Of a stretch of DNA of 64,000 nt, positions 27,628-37,019 are shown piece by piece. Position 1 is the stretch's first letter; each line of letters starts with the position of its first letter. The translations under genes and the position numbers were made by a program. The notes below the pieces were generated by a model. The model saw only the letters and a list, made by a program, of their open reading frames with translations, did not search any database and was not told where the DNA came from. This DNA comes from Hymenobacter oligotrophus (lineage in GTDB: Bacteria; Bacteroidota; Bacteroidia; Cytophagales; Hymenobacteraceae), in the NCBI RefSeq assembly GCF_003574965.1, contig NZ_CP032317.1:558001-622000 (forward strand), in the 5' to 3' direction.

Positions 27628-30600
27628 TTAATACAGAATGGTAATGGAGCCGCTGTACGAGCGGCCCAGCGGACCCTTCGTGACCACGACGTAGTAGTAG
27701 GTGCCCACCGGGGCAGGCTGCCCGTTGATGTCGCCGCGCCACTCGTTGGAGCGGCCGTAGTTGTTGGCCGAGAACACCCGGTTGCCCCAGCGGTTGAACA
27801 CGCTCACGGTGTTCTCCGGAAACTGTTCGATAAACTCAATCTGCCAGGTGTCGTCGCGCCCGTCGCCGTTGGGCGTAAAGGCGTTCGGAATGCGAATGGG
27901 CGGGCGCACCGTAACCGTTACCTGGTCGCTATCGGCGCAGCCTCCGGCCCCGGCCGAGAGCGTGTAGGTGGTGGTAACGGTGGGCGAGGCCAGCGGCCGC
28001 AACGAGTCGCCGGCAACAAACGTGAGGCCCGCGGCCGGCGTCCAGCGCACGGGGTAGTTGCCGTCGGCACGCCCATCGAGCCGCACCGAGGTGCCGGCCA
28101 GTATCTCCTTGTCGGGTCCGGCATCCACATCAACCGGCGGCTGAATACGCACCGGTATGCCGTTGGACACCGCTGTAACTGCTTGGGCGCACACGTTGGT
28201 GGTGCGCAGGCGCAGCGTTACGGTTTGGCCTTCGCGCAGGGTGGTGCTGGTAAACACCGGCCCCGTAGCACCGGGTACGTCGGTGCCGTTTACTTGCCAC
28301 TGGTACTCGGGGGCTGGGCCGGGGTTGGTTACGTTGGTAAGGCTGAAGGTAAGCGGCGCACCTAGGCAAACCGGCCCGCCCGGCTGCACGGCAATGGCGA
28401 GGGTAGGCGGCGGGGTGGCCGTGCGCGTTACCGTAACGCTAGCAGTGGCAGGGCCCGTGGTGCACAACCCGGCGGTTGGCGTAACCTCTACGCGCACCAC
28501 GTCGCCGGTGGCAACCGTGCTGCTCGTAAAGGTGGGGCCGGTCGCCACCGCTGTGTTGTTGACAAACCAGCGGAACGTGGGCGTGGCACCCGCGTTGGTG
28601 GCCACCGCCGTGAACGTGAGGGGCGTACCGGGGCATTGCACCGGCGGCTGCGCTACGGTTACCGTGGGCGTTACCAGCGGCTGCACCCGTATGGTAACCA
28701 CGTTCGAAACAGCCGTAGCACAACTGCCCGTACCCGAAGTAACCCGGCGGCGGAAGTACGTGGTGGCCGACAGCGCGCCGGGCGCAAACGTCTCGGCGGT
28801 GGCCCCGCCAACGGCCGTCCAGTTCACGTTATCCGCCGACGACTCCCACTGGTACGCAAAGGTGCCCGTGCCGCCGCTCGCTCCGCTTGTGTTGCTGAGC
28901 TGCGCCGGAGCCGTGCCGGCGCATATTTCCTGATCGGCGCCAATACTGCCCGCTACCAGCGGCGGCAGCACCGTGATGATAACCGTATTGGAGGGCGCGG
29001 TGGTGCAGCCGCCCGAGGTAACCTGGCGGCGGAAGTAGGTGGTAGCCGTGAGCGGACCTAGGGTAAGCGATTCGTTGTTGGCCCCCGGAATGACCGTCCA
29101 GGTGTTGTTGTCAGTCGACGATTCCCACTGGTACGTGAACGTGCCGGTGCCGCCGCTGGCCGGAGCCGTGCTGGTAAGCGGAGCCGGGGTGGCACCTAGG
29201 CAAATGGTTTGGTTAGCGGCAATAGCGCCAGGCGTCACGGCGGGTAGCACGGTTATGGTAACCGCATTAGAAGGCACCGGTCCGCAGGCTCCTGAGCGGG
29301 CCTGCCGGCGGAAGTACGTGGTGGCCGACAGCACCCCGGGCGCAAACGTCTCGGCGGTGGCCCCGCCAACGGCCGTCCAGTTCACGTTATCCGCCGACGA
29401 CTCCCACTGGTACGTGACGGCGCCACCGCCGCCCGTGGCCGGAGCCGTGCTGGTAAGCGGGGCAGGCGTAGCGCCCGCGCACAGCGTTTGACTCGCAGCA
29501 ATACTGCCGGGCACCAACGCTGGCAACACCGTTACCAACACCGAGTTGGAAGGCGTGCTGGAGCAAGTGTTGGAACTCACCCGCCGGAAGTAAGTAGAGG
29601 TTGTAAGTGCGCCAGGCGCAAAGTCGGCATTGTTAGCGCCCGGTATGGCCGACCAGGTTGTGTTGTTGGTTGAGGCCTCCCACTGGTACGTAAACGTGCC
29701 CGAACCGCCCGTGGCCGGGGCCGTGCTGGTAAGCGGAGCCGGAACGGAGCCGGCACAGATGGTTTGGTCGGCGGCGATGCTGCCCGGACCTAGGGCCGGC
29801 AACACCGTTATGGTAACAGCCGAAGTAGTCACTGGGCCGCAAGGGCCCGAGGTAACCTGGCGGCGGTAGTACGTGGTGGCCGTCAGCGGGCCGGGCGCAT
29901 ACTCAGCGCCGTTGGCGCCGGGAATGACCGCCCAGGTGGTGTTGTCCGCTGATGATTCCCACTGGTACGTGTAGCTGCCTGTGCCGCCGGTAGGCGCCTG
30001 GGTGCTCGTGAGCGGGGCCGGCGTAGCACCTAGGCACACGGTTTGGCTGCTGCCAATGCTACCGGCCGCCAAGGCCGGCGCCACAGTAATAGTTACCACG
30101 TTGGAAACCACCGGAGCACAGCCGCCCGAACTCGCCTGACGCCTGAAATAGGTGGTTGCGTTCAGTGGGCCTGGGGCAAACGTAGGTCCGGTAGCGCCGC
30201 CTATGGCCGCCCAGGTAGTGTTATCCGCTGATGATTCCCACTGATACGCAATGGTGCCGTTGCCGCCGCTGGCCGGCGTGGTGCTGGTAAGCGGAGCCGG
30301 CGTGCCACCGGCGCAAAGTGCCTGATCGGCGGCGATAGTGCCCGCCAAGAGGGCCGGCAAAACGTTGATGGTAACAATGTTGGAGGGCGGAGCAGGGCAA
30401 GGGCCCGAAACGACCTGGCGGCGGAAAGAAGTAGTAGCCGTGAGCGGACCTAGGGTAAGCGTCTCGTTGTTGGCCCCCGGAATAGCTGTCCAGGTATTTC
30501 CGTTATCCGACGACGACTCCCACTGGTACGTAAACGTGCCCGTGCCGCCCGTGGCCGGCGCTGTGCTCGTGAGCGGAGCCGGCGTAGCACCGGCGCAAAT

Positions 30601-32502
30601 GGTTTGGTTGGTGCCGATACCGCCCGCATTCAACGCCGGCAACACCGTAATAGCCACCGAAGCGGTAGCCCGCGGGTCGCAGTACGGATTCGTCGATCCA
30701 TCGGGCAGCAGTAGCTGCGCGCTCCGCCGGAAGTAAGTAGTGCCAACGGGCAGGTTGGCCGGCGGCTGATAAGTAGCCCCGGTAGCGCCAGCAATAGCCG
30801 TGAAGGTGGTATTGTCCGTCGACGATTGCCACTGGTACACCACTGGCAAGCCGGCGTCGCTGGTGGCCGCGGCGGTGCTGGTAAGAGGTGCTGGTGCTGT
30901 TCCGGCGCACACAGTTTGCGGGGCTGCTATACTACCGGGCTCGGGCAGGTTGGGTACCCGAATGGTACCCCGGGTTTCGCGGCAAAAACAGTCGTTGGTA
31001 ATGCGCAGCGTAACGGTGTAGTCGCCGGGGGTAGCGTAGGTATGAACAGGGTTTTGCTGATTTGATTTGGTGCCGTCGCCAAAGTCCCAGGAGTACACCA
31101 AGTTGTTGGCCTGAACAGCGAAGCTGGCCTGGAAAGATATCTGCCGGCAAGCCGTAATCTGGGCGCCAATTCCGGCCCGCAGCAACGAGCTTTGGTTGAA
31201 GTTGGGCAAGCCCAAGCCGCCGCGGCGCCCGCCCAGCGATAAACTGTCGTCGGCGTAGCCAATGGCTTCGCCCAGCGAGTCAGGGTAGGCAATAAAGCCA
31301 ATGGCCTTTTCGTTTTCGCGGGCCACGTAAATCTTGCCGTCGGGGCCGGCCTGCATCGAGCCCAGGTTGACGGCGGTAGTTTGCTTCAACGGAATTGAAA
31401 CCTTACTACCCGGCACGTTGGTGGCCGTCAAATCAAACTGCAGCAGTTGGGGCGGGGTAAGCACGGTAGCGTAGAGGCGGCTCCGGCCGGGCGAAAACTC
31501 TACGCCGTAATAGCGACCCACGCCGCTGTCAATCACGCGCGGGTTGCTGACCTGCCCGGTGGCCGCGTCGAACGCAAATAGCTCAACCGTGCTGCTGTTG
31601 TCGCCGAGGGTTTCGCTGTAGCGCGCTACGGCCAGCTGCTCGCCATCGGGCGTTACTTTCATTTGCCCACGGTACCCCTGTGGCCCCGCGTGCACGGAGC
31701 CTACCACCGAAACGACGGGGTTGGGCTGCACACCAGCCGGCGTTACCTGGTACGCCAGAAAAGCGTCGCCGCGGTTTTCGTTGCCGGAGGTGGCGGGGCC
31801 GTAGCCGTGCACGATAACCCAGATGTCGCAGCCGTTTTTGTGCTGCACCGCGGTCATTTTTTCGGCGGTGCCGCGTGTCAGGAGCGTGTTTTTGGTGGCG
31901 GCAACCACTTCGCCCTGCCCACCGGCCGGAATCACAATTTCGGAGTAGCTGAGGCCTTTAGGGCCGCCCTGGGCATCCTGCGTGAACAGGTAGTAGGTGC
32001 GCGGGGCACCCGGCGCCACAATCCCCGGCTTGCGAATGGCCAGGGGGCCATCGGTACCTAAGCGGTTGCCGCCCAAGCCAGTGCCGTTGGGCATAATGCT
32101 GTGGTTGCGGCTCCACACGGTATCACCGTTGCTGTAAAACAGCAGGGCGCCGTTGCCGTCCGACATCACGCCCGAGCCGGCCGGAGCTACCATTTGCCCG
32201 TCGGTGAGCACCTTGGGCGGAATGGAATCGGTGGCCTGGTTGAAATCCAACCCGGCCTTGTAGCCGAAGTACCAGTTGTTGATGTACTTCTCGTCTTCGC
32301 TGCACTCGGGCGGGGGCGTGGGTGCTTGCGCATGGGCCGTAGTGGCCGCAGCGCTTAGCAGCACGAGCAGCGCCAGCAACCGCCAACCCGCCGATAGCCC
32401 CTGCCTTAGCCGGTGCCGCCTGCGGCGTGGGGCGTGGGGCGTGGCTGGGGGCAAAAACGTGCAAGCATCCGAGTGGGCAGGGTGGTAGAGCGCTGCGGAC
32501 AT
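27628..32502 (-). CDS. Giant T9SS substrate: PKD domain, eight tandem repeats, gliding-motility C-terminal domain
   Basis: 1624 residues. After a signal peptide (LLALLVLLSAAATTAHA) comes a beta-propeller-like region (about 60-440), a PKD domain (SWDFGDGTKSNQQNPVHTY), eight Ig-like repeats of about 92 residues, further PKD/Ig-like modules and a terminal domain with IPNAFTPNGDGRDDTWQIEF, SVFNRWGNRVF and PVGTYYYVV. That end is the CHU_C/TIGR04131 type IX sorting domain. The protein is probably exported to the surface as an adhesin. The repeats share CAGxxPAPLTST, YQWESSxDN and TTYFRRQ. The next gene down is its likely SprF-type partner. Confidence 0.93.
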   Translation of the reverse strand: MSAALYHPAHSDACTFLPPATPHAPRRRRHRLRQGLSAGWRLLALLVLLSAAATTAHAQAPTPPPECSEDEKYINNWYFGYKAGLDFNQATDSIPPKVLTDGQMVAPAGSGVMSDGNGALLFYSNGDTVWSRNHSIMPNGTGLGGNRLGTDGPLAIRKPGIVAPGAPRTYYLFTQDAQGGPKGLSYSEIVIPAGGQGEVVAATKNTLLTRGTAEKMTAVQHKNGCDIWVIVHGYGPATSGNENRGDAFLAYQVTPAGVQPNPVVSVVGSVHAGPQGYRGQMKVTPDGEQLAVARYSETLGDNSSTVELFAFDAATGQVSNPRVIDSGVGRYYGVEFSPGRSRLYATVLTPPQLLQFDLTATNVPGSKVSIPLKQTTAVNLGSMQAGPDGKIYVARENEKAIGFIAYPDSLGEAIGYADDSLSLGGRRGGLGLPNFNQSSLLRAGIGAQITACRQISFQASFAVQANNLVYSWDFGDGTKSNQQNPVHTYATPGDYTVTLRITNDCFCRETRGTIRVPNLPEPGSIAAPQTVCAGTAPAPLTSTAAATSDAGLPVVYQWQSSTDNTTFTAIAGATGATYQPPANLPVGTTYFRRSAQLLLPDGSTNPYCDPRATASVAITVLPALNAGGIGTNQTICAGATPAPLTSTAPATGGTGTFTYQWESSSDNGNTWTAIPGANNETLTLGPLTATTSFRRQVVSGPCPAPPSNIVTINVLPALLAGTIAADQALCAGGTPAPLTSTTPASGGNGTIAYQWESSADNTTWAAIGGATGPTFAPGPLNATTYFRRQASSGGCAPVVSNVVTITVAPALAAGSIGSSQTVCLGATPAPLTSTQAPTGGTGSYTYQWESSADNTTWAVIPGANGAEYAPGPLTATTYYRRQVTSGPCGPVTTSAVTITVLPALGPGSIAADQTICAGSVPAPLTSTAPATGGSGTFTYQWEASTNNTTWSAIPGANNADFAPGALTTSTYFRRVSSNTCSSTPSNSVLVTVLPALVPGSIAASQTLCAGATPAPLTSTAPATGGGGAVTYQWESSADNVNWTAVGGATAETFAPGVLSATTYFRRQARSGACGPVPSNAVTITVLPAVTPGAIAANQTICLGATPAPLTSTAPASGGTGTFTYQWESSTDNNTWTVIPGANNESLTLGPLTATTYFRRQVTSGGCTTAPSNTVIITVLPPLVAGSIGADQEICAGTAPAQLSNTSGASGGTGTFAYQWESSADNVNWTAVGGATAETFAPGALSATTYFRRRVTSGTGSCATAVSNVVTIRVQPLVTPTVTVAQPPVQCPGTPLTFTAVATNAGATPTFRWFVNNTAVATGPTFTSSTVATGDVVRVEVTPTAGLCTTGPATASVTVTRTATPPPTLAIAVQPGGPVCLGAPLTFSLTNVTNPGPAPEYQWQVNGTDVPGATGPVFTSTTLREGQTVTLRLRTTNVCAQAVTAVSNGIPVRIQPPVDVDAGPDKEILAGTSVRLDGRADGNYPVRWTPAAGLTFVAGDSLRPLASPTVTTTYTLSAGAGGCADSDQVTVTVRPPIRIPNAFTPNGDGRDDTWQIEFIEQFPENTVSVFNRWGNRVFSANNYGRSNEWRGDINGQPAPVGTYYYVVVTKGPLGRSYSGSITILY
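28672..30937 (-). repeat. Eight tandem ~280-bp coding repeats
   Basis: Eight consecutive units of about 92 codons lie inside the giant protein gene. Each starts at a G-[ST]-I-[AG] turn and ends near TVLPAL. Identity between units is high at DNA level, so recombination or copy-number change is likely. Five CCTAGG sites fall here (29057, 29195, 29789, 30029, 30449), all read as CTA-GGT (Leu-Gly), at places where sister units mostly encode other residues. Assembly from short reads could collapse this region. Confidence 0.9.
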
Positions 32503-33103
32503 AGTAGGGCAGGTAAGTAGCCGGACAGATGAGTGGGTGTTGGCGAAAAACTACCACTCGCTGCCCTTGCGGATCAGAGCCTGATAGTCAGCTGCTGCAG
32601 AAACGAAAAGCGCTGCCACCGGCGTCCCTAAGCTACACACTGCCCGTCAGGTTTATGCAATGTAATGTTTAAATAGTGCCAGCTAAGGCGAGGGCGCAGG
32701 TAGCCTGTAAATGATTTGCAATAAGCCCGTTTGGTTGCCTTGGCCAAAAGAAAGACAGCCGGAAAAGGCTCTGCTAAAATGGCTTTTTTAGGCGCCGTAG
32801 CATCACGCTGGGCGAAGGCTATTTCGGCATATACCCTAACGAGCAAATCATGTACGCTAGTGCATGGCCGGCACCGGGCAGCTACAAGTTGCAGTAGGGG
32901 TGGCGGGCTGCCCCGCGGTAGGTATCGGGCATGGTGGCGTTGAGCTGGTTTTTAAATAGCTAACAACGCCTGGGCCATTGGGTTATTTCAGCCGTATAAC
33001 CACACAGCTACTTACCCCCGCCGAGGGGCAGCTATTTATTAACCGGGCCTTATCTGCGGCAGCAACGGTGTGCACCTGCTGCTGTGTTAACTAGTCAGAA
33101 CCA
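32503..33103. other. 600-bp intergenic region with a possible gene remnant
   Basis: No intact gene is recognised. An open stretch at 32781-32897 (+) without a start codon reads ITLGEGYFGIYPNEQIM and ends SAWPAPGSYKLQ-stop. That looks protein-like and may be the tail of a decayed gene. Competing frames at 32628-32846 (-) and 32731-32943 (+) lack coding character. No CCTAGG site occurs from 30455 to 33190. Confidence 0.4.
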
Positions 33104-33529
33104 ATGAAAGCCGACTACGCCAACTTTGCCAACCCCGTGGCCGAAGTGTGGGCCGATGCCTTGGGCTTCGCGGTGCTGCGCTGGAAACCAGGCCCTAGGT
33201 CGTTTCCGGAATTTCAGGAAGCTATGAACGCCCTGCTGTGCCTAATTCGCACCCTGGGTACCGGAAAGGCCTTGGCCATCCTGACAGGCATGGCCCCGAT
33301 TACGGCCGAAGAATACCAGTGGGTACTCACGCACTGGCTACCGCGGGCCGTGGTGCAAGGGCAGTGCCGGTACGCCGCCCTCGTAAACCCCACCGATGAT
33401 ATTGATTGGCAGAGCGAAGTCTCGTCGCGCTACTACACCAGCCTGCCGCCCGAGTACGAAACCTTTGCCGACGAAGAAGCAGCCCGCGACTGGCTGGTGC
33501 GGCAAGTAGTTATCCAGTCGCGCTACTAA
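33104..33529 (+). CDS. STAS/SpoIIAA-like domain protein, hypothetical
   Basis: 141 residues, no signal peptide. The layout (a beta strand AEVWADALGFAVLRWKPGP, then a helical segment, then ALAILTGMAPITAEEYQWVL, and a late DEEAARDWL helix) resembles SpoIIAA/STAS-like proteins common in Hymenobacter, which often have no known partner. The assignment rests on secondary-structure order and the closing 'F.dee.A..WL' motif only. It converges on the membrane protein gene at 33561, 31 bp away. Confidence 0.6.
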   Translation: MKADYANFANPVAEVWADALGFAVLRWKPGPRSFPEFQEAMNALLCLIRTLGTGKALAILTGMAPITAEEYQWVLTHWLPRAVVQGQCRYAALVNPTDDIDWQSEVSSRYYTSLPPEYETFADEEAARDWLVRQVVIQSRY

Positions 33530-33560
33530 CGGGTGCGCTGGCGCGGCTAAGATGGCGCGC

Positions 33561-34778
33561 TTAATAATTGCCCGTAGCGCCGCCGCCGCCAGCGTGGCCC
33601 CCGCCGAAGGCAAAAGCCGGCTCGGCGGGCGCGGCCGGTTTGTTCAGCTGCACCGTTACCAGCGCCTCCAGGTTTAGCGGGTCGTTTTCCTGAATGGGAG
33701 CCGCCGTGAGGCCGTGCTTGGGCTGGCGCAGGTAGCGCAGGCAAACGGCCGCAAGCACCACCAGCGCGGCGCCACCTAGGGTAAGGGCAGCCTCAAGGGG
33801 CAGCACCGAGCGGTAGTGGCGCACGGTGTAGAGCGAAAACGCAAACGTGAGCAAGCCCACATGCAGCAAAATGCGGTTGTGCTTGCGCAGCCCCAGCACC
33901 ACGTAAGCCACCGGAATAGCCGCCGTGAAAAAGTAGAACAGCGGAGCAAACGCAACTTGCACGGAAGCGGGCAAGTTGTTGAGCGCCGCGTTGGCCTCGC
34001 GAACCACCAGGTAGTTGCCGCCCAGGTAGCCCGTAACAAGCGCCAGGGCCGAAGTAAGCCGAATGCAGGTGCGATAATACAAGTAATCGGGGCGCAGCTT
34101 CAGTTGCTGCAGCACCACATACGCAGCGCCCGAAACCAGCATCAGCACGAAGGGCAGCACCACTTTACCCAGGGCAAATTGCAGCGCGAAGGTGGCCACC
34201 ACCAGCAGCGCGGTGCCGTAGCAAACGGCAGCCACCAGGGCATCGGCGTAGCGCACCACGGCGGCAAACAGCAGCGCCACTACCGGCACGAGCAGCAGCC
34301 AAAACAAACCCCGCCCGATGAGCACATCGTCGAAGATGGGCAGGCCGAGGATGTGGCCGTAGAACAAACCTAGGGCCGTGAGAAATGAACCCAGGGCAAA
34401 GTAGAGCAGGGCATTGTCGGAGCCGGAGTGGTAGAGGCGGGAGTTGCGGATAAAAGCATCGAGCGCCACAATTGTTACCGCGCCCATGAGCAACGAATCG
34501 ACGAGCAGCACGCTTTCGAACGTTACTACCCGGGTATCGGCCAGGCCGCTGCCGAACATCAGCAGAAACAAGCCCCCGGCCATGAAGCAGCCGAACCACG
34601 TGAACAGAAACAAGCCAACCTTGATGAAGAAGTTGGGCTGGTAGAAATCGAGCGGATAGGCCTGCACGATGGACGTGGCCTGCGCCTCGGTTAGCAGGTT
34701 CGTTTTCAGCCAGCGGCGGGCACGGCGGCGCACCTCCTGGTTGAAAATCCACTCGGGGTTATAAGCCTTCGGATTCAT
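33561..34778 (-). CDS. Polytopic membrane protein with Gly-rich tail
   Basis: 405 residues. A cytoplasmic N-terminus with a helix resembling the DUF2157 opening (RRRARRWLKTNLLTEAQATS) is followed by about ten membrane helices, a soluble linker (DPLNLEALVTVQLNKPAAPA) and the tail FGGGHAGGGGATGNY. Similar GGGxxGGGG tails occur on DUF2207 and TPM-type membrane proteins. It overlaps the DUF2157 gene upstream by 20 bp, so the two are translationally coupled and probably form one complex. The function is unknown. Confidence 0.78.
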   Translation of the reverse strand: MNPKAYNPEWIFNQEVRRRARRWLKTNLLTEAQATSIVQAYPLDFYQPNFFIKVGLFLFTWFGCFMAGGLFLLMFGSGLADTRVVTFESVLLVDSLLMGAVTIVALDAFIRNSRLYHSGSDNALLYFALGSFLTALGLFYGHILGLPIFDDVLIGRGLFWLLLVPVVALLFAAVVRYADALVAAVCYGTALLVVATFALQFALGKVVLPFVLMLVSGAAYVVLQQLKLRPDYLYYRTCIRLTSALALVTGYLGGNYLVVREANAALNNLPASVQVAFAPLFYFFTAAIPVAYVVLGLRKHNRILLHVGLLTFAFSLYTVRHYRSVLPLEAALTLGGAALVVLAAVCLRYLRQPKHGLTAAPIQENDPLNLEALVTVQLNKPAAPAEPAFAFGGGHAGGGGATGNY

Positions 34779-35772
34779 GGCCGCGTACGATTTTCTTGAG
34801 GTTTTTCAGCAGCCAGATTACCCCCGCCGCCGAAGCCGGGAAGTAAACCATAGCGCAGTAAACGGCCGCGATAGATAGTATGGTGCTGTCGAGCGCGGCA
34901 ATCAGCTGAATAAAGGTGTAGGTAACGGCCACGTAGCCGTACAGCGCCGCTAGCAGCACAAACAGGTACGAGTGGCTGCGCCGGCCGTACTGCCACAATC
35001 CGGCACTAAAAGCCAACAGCAAAACCACCCCAAGCGCAGCGGGTAAATGGGCCGTATCGTCGCTGCGGAACAGCGAAGTAAGGGCAGCCAGCAAGGCCAG
35101 GTTGCTGCCCATCAGCACGTAGGTGTAGGCAAAGTGCGGCTTGCGGTGGTAGCGCTCCGAGGCCAGGCCGGCCGCCATCAGGGCCATGCCCAGCAGCACG
35201 GCAATGACATCGAGGTAAGGCGCCGAAAAGTCGTTTTGCTTGAACATGTCGGCCGGGGCGGCGGCAATGCCTACCCAGGCCGCCAGCGCCGTGATGCCCA
35301 TGGCCAGTACGCCCCGATGATCGAAGCGGTAGGCGCAGTAGAAAAACAGCAGCGCGGGGAGCAGCGGTATCAGCCCGTAGCGCGAGCCAAACACCGTGTA
35401 CTGCGCCTGCAGGTAGCCTTCGAGCGTAAGGAAAGTAAGGCAGCCGAGCAGCAGGGCGTAGTCGGCAAACACCGAAATCCTAGGTGCTTCGGCCCAGGTA
35501 AACGGCTGCCGGCGCCAGTAGGCATAGCCAAACCCCGCGGCCGATACCGCCGCAATGGCTCCTACGATTACGGCGTGGCTGATGCTGTCGAGGTTTTGGT
35601 AGATGTAGATGCCTAGGCCCGTGCTAAGCAGCGTAACACCCAACGAAAGCAAAGCGCGCAGCTCGAAGTACAGCGAAAAGGGCTTGGTGCGCTCGTGCTG
35701 GGCCAAAGCCTCGGCATGCTCGGGCGTTACGATTTGCCGCTCTTGCAGCGAGGGTAATATGGTGGGGTCCAT
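34759..35772 (-). CDS. DUF2157 domain membrane protein
   Basis: 337 residues. The N-terminal DUF2157 block (LQERQIVTPEHAEALAQHE, then a first helix LLSLGVTLLSTGLGIYIYQN) is followed by about nine more membrane helices and a short basic tail (NLKKIVRGHESEG). DUF2157 proteins are widespread and uncharacterised inner-membrane proteins. It is the first gene of a two-gene unit with 33561 and is divergent from dinB, with a 130-bp shared promoter region. Confidence 0.85.
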   Translation of the reverse strand: MDPTILPSLQERQIVTPEHAEALAQHERTKPFSLYFELRALLSLGVTLLSTGLGIYIYQNLDSISHAVIVGAIAAVSAAGFGYAYWRRQPFTWAEAPRISVFADYALLLGCLTFLTLEGYLQAQYTVFGSRYGLIPLLPALLFFYCAYRFDHRGVLAMGITALAAWVGIAAAPADMFKQNDFSAPYLDVIAVLLGMALMAAGLASERYHRKPHFAYTYVLMGSNLALLAALTSLFRSDDTAHLPAALGVVLLLAFSAGLWQYGRRSHSYLFVLLAALYGYVAVTYTFIQLIAALDSTILSIAAVYCAMVYFPASAAGVIWLLKNLKKIVRGHESEGL

Positions 35773-35902
35773 GGATAAGTTTATCGATAAGGGCCTCGGG
35801 CGAGGGCAAGCAAATTGGGAATAATATAGGTGTTTTTGGATGCTTTGCCGATGTAGCGGCGCGCGGGCTGATTCTGTAACTTCGTAACCTCGACAACAGC
35901 AC

Positions 35903-36985
35903 GTGGAAGCGGCCGAAGCACAGCGGAAGATTATTCACCTAGACATGGACGCGTTCTATGCCTCGGTGGAGCAGCGCGACAACCCCGTGCTGCGCGGCCA
36001 GCCCGTGGCCGTAGGCGGCTCGCGCCAGCGCGGCGTGGTGGCGGCGGCCAGCTACGAGGCGCGGCAGTTTGGCGTCCGCTCGGCCATGCCCTCGGTGGTA
36101 GCGCAGCGCAAATGCCCGCACCTAGTCTTCGTAAAACCGCGCTTCGAGGTGTACAAGGAAGTGTCGCGGCAAGTGCGGGCCATTTTTGCCGAGTACACCC
36201 CCCTGATCGAGCCCGTGTCGCTCGACGAAGCCTACCTCGACGTAACGCACAACCTCAAGCAAATGGCCTCGGCCACGCGCATCGCCGAGCAAATTCGGGC
36301 CAAGATTTTCGAGCAAACGCAGCTCACGGCCTCGGCGGGCGTGTCGTACAACAAGTTTTTAGCAAAGCTGGCCTCCGACTACCAAAAGCCCAACGGCTTG
36401 TTCGTCATTAAACCACACGAGGGGCTGGGGTTTGTGGAGCCGCTGAAGGTGGGCGACTTCCACGGCATTGGGCCCGTTACGGCCGCACGCCTCAACCAGC
36501 TAGGCATTTTTACCGGGGCCGATTTGCGGCAGCAGTCGGAGCAGTGGTTGCGGCAGCATTTCGGCAAGGCCGGCTCGTACTACTACGCCATTGCCCGCGC
36601 CATCGACCACCGCCCCGTGGTAGCCGACCGCGTGCGCAAATCCGTAGGCTCCGAAAACACCTTCGAGCAAGACCTAACGGAGTACGAGGAGTTGGTGGCC
36701 AGTTTGCAACCTTCCATCGACGAAGTATGGGAGTACTGCCAGCGCACCGAGGTGCTGGGCCGCACGGTTACGCTCAAGGTTAAGTACGCCGATTTCCAGC
36801 TCATCACGCGCAGCCGCACCAGCTTCGCGCTCATCAGCTCGCAGGCGTTGCTGGAGCGCATTACGCTCGAACTGCTCGCAGCCCTGTTGCCCATGCCCAA
36901 AGGGGTACGCCTCCTAGGTGTTTCGCTTTCCAACCTCGACAACACCGACGAGCTGGTGGGGCGCCAACTGGTGCTGGAGCTGTAA
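35903..36985 (+). CDS. dinB: DNA polymerase IV (Y-family)
   Basis: 360 residues. I chose GTG at 35903 because it keeps the conserved IIHLDMDAFYASVEQ start, which the next ATG (35945) would cut. Catalytic acidic residues are in DMDAFYASVE and SLDEAYLDVT. The little-finger region includes SVGSENTFEQDLTEYEELV. This enzyme copies damaged DNA with low fidelity and is usually SOS-induced, though no LexA box is obvious upstream. It is monocistronic. Confidence 0.95.
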   Translation: MEAAEAQRKIIHLDMDAFYASVEQRDNPVLRGQPVAVGGSRQRGVVAAASYEARQFGVRSAMPSVVAQRKCPHLVFVKPRFEVYKEVSRQVRAIFAEYTPLIEPVSLDEAYLDVTHNLKQMASATRIAEQIRAKIFEQTQLTASAGVSYNKFLAKLASDYQKPNGLFVIKPHEGLGFVEPLKVGDFHGIGPVTAARLNQLGIFTGADLRQQSEQWLRQHFGKAGSYYYAIARAIDHRPVVADRVRKSVGSENTFEQDLTEYEELVASLQPSIDEVWEYCQRTEVLGRTVTLKVKYADFQLITRSRTSFALISSQALLERITLELLAALLPMPKGVRLLGVSLSNLDNTDELVGRQLVLEL

Positions 36986-37019
36986 GCCACCTAGGGCGCA
37001 CCAACGCTCGCGGAAACAG

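Noticed and set aside
28672-30937. CRISPR-like regular repeats
   Set aside because: The period is about 280 bp, there are no short repeats with unique spacers, and the repeats are in frame as Ig-like domains.
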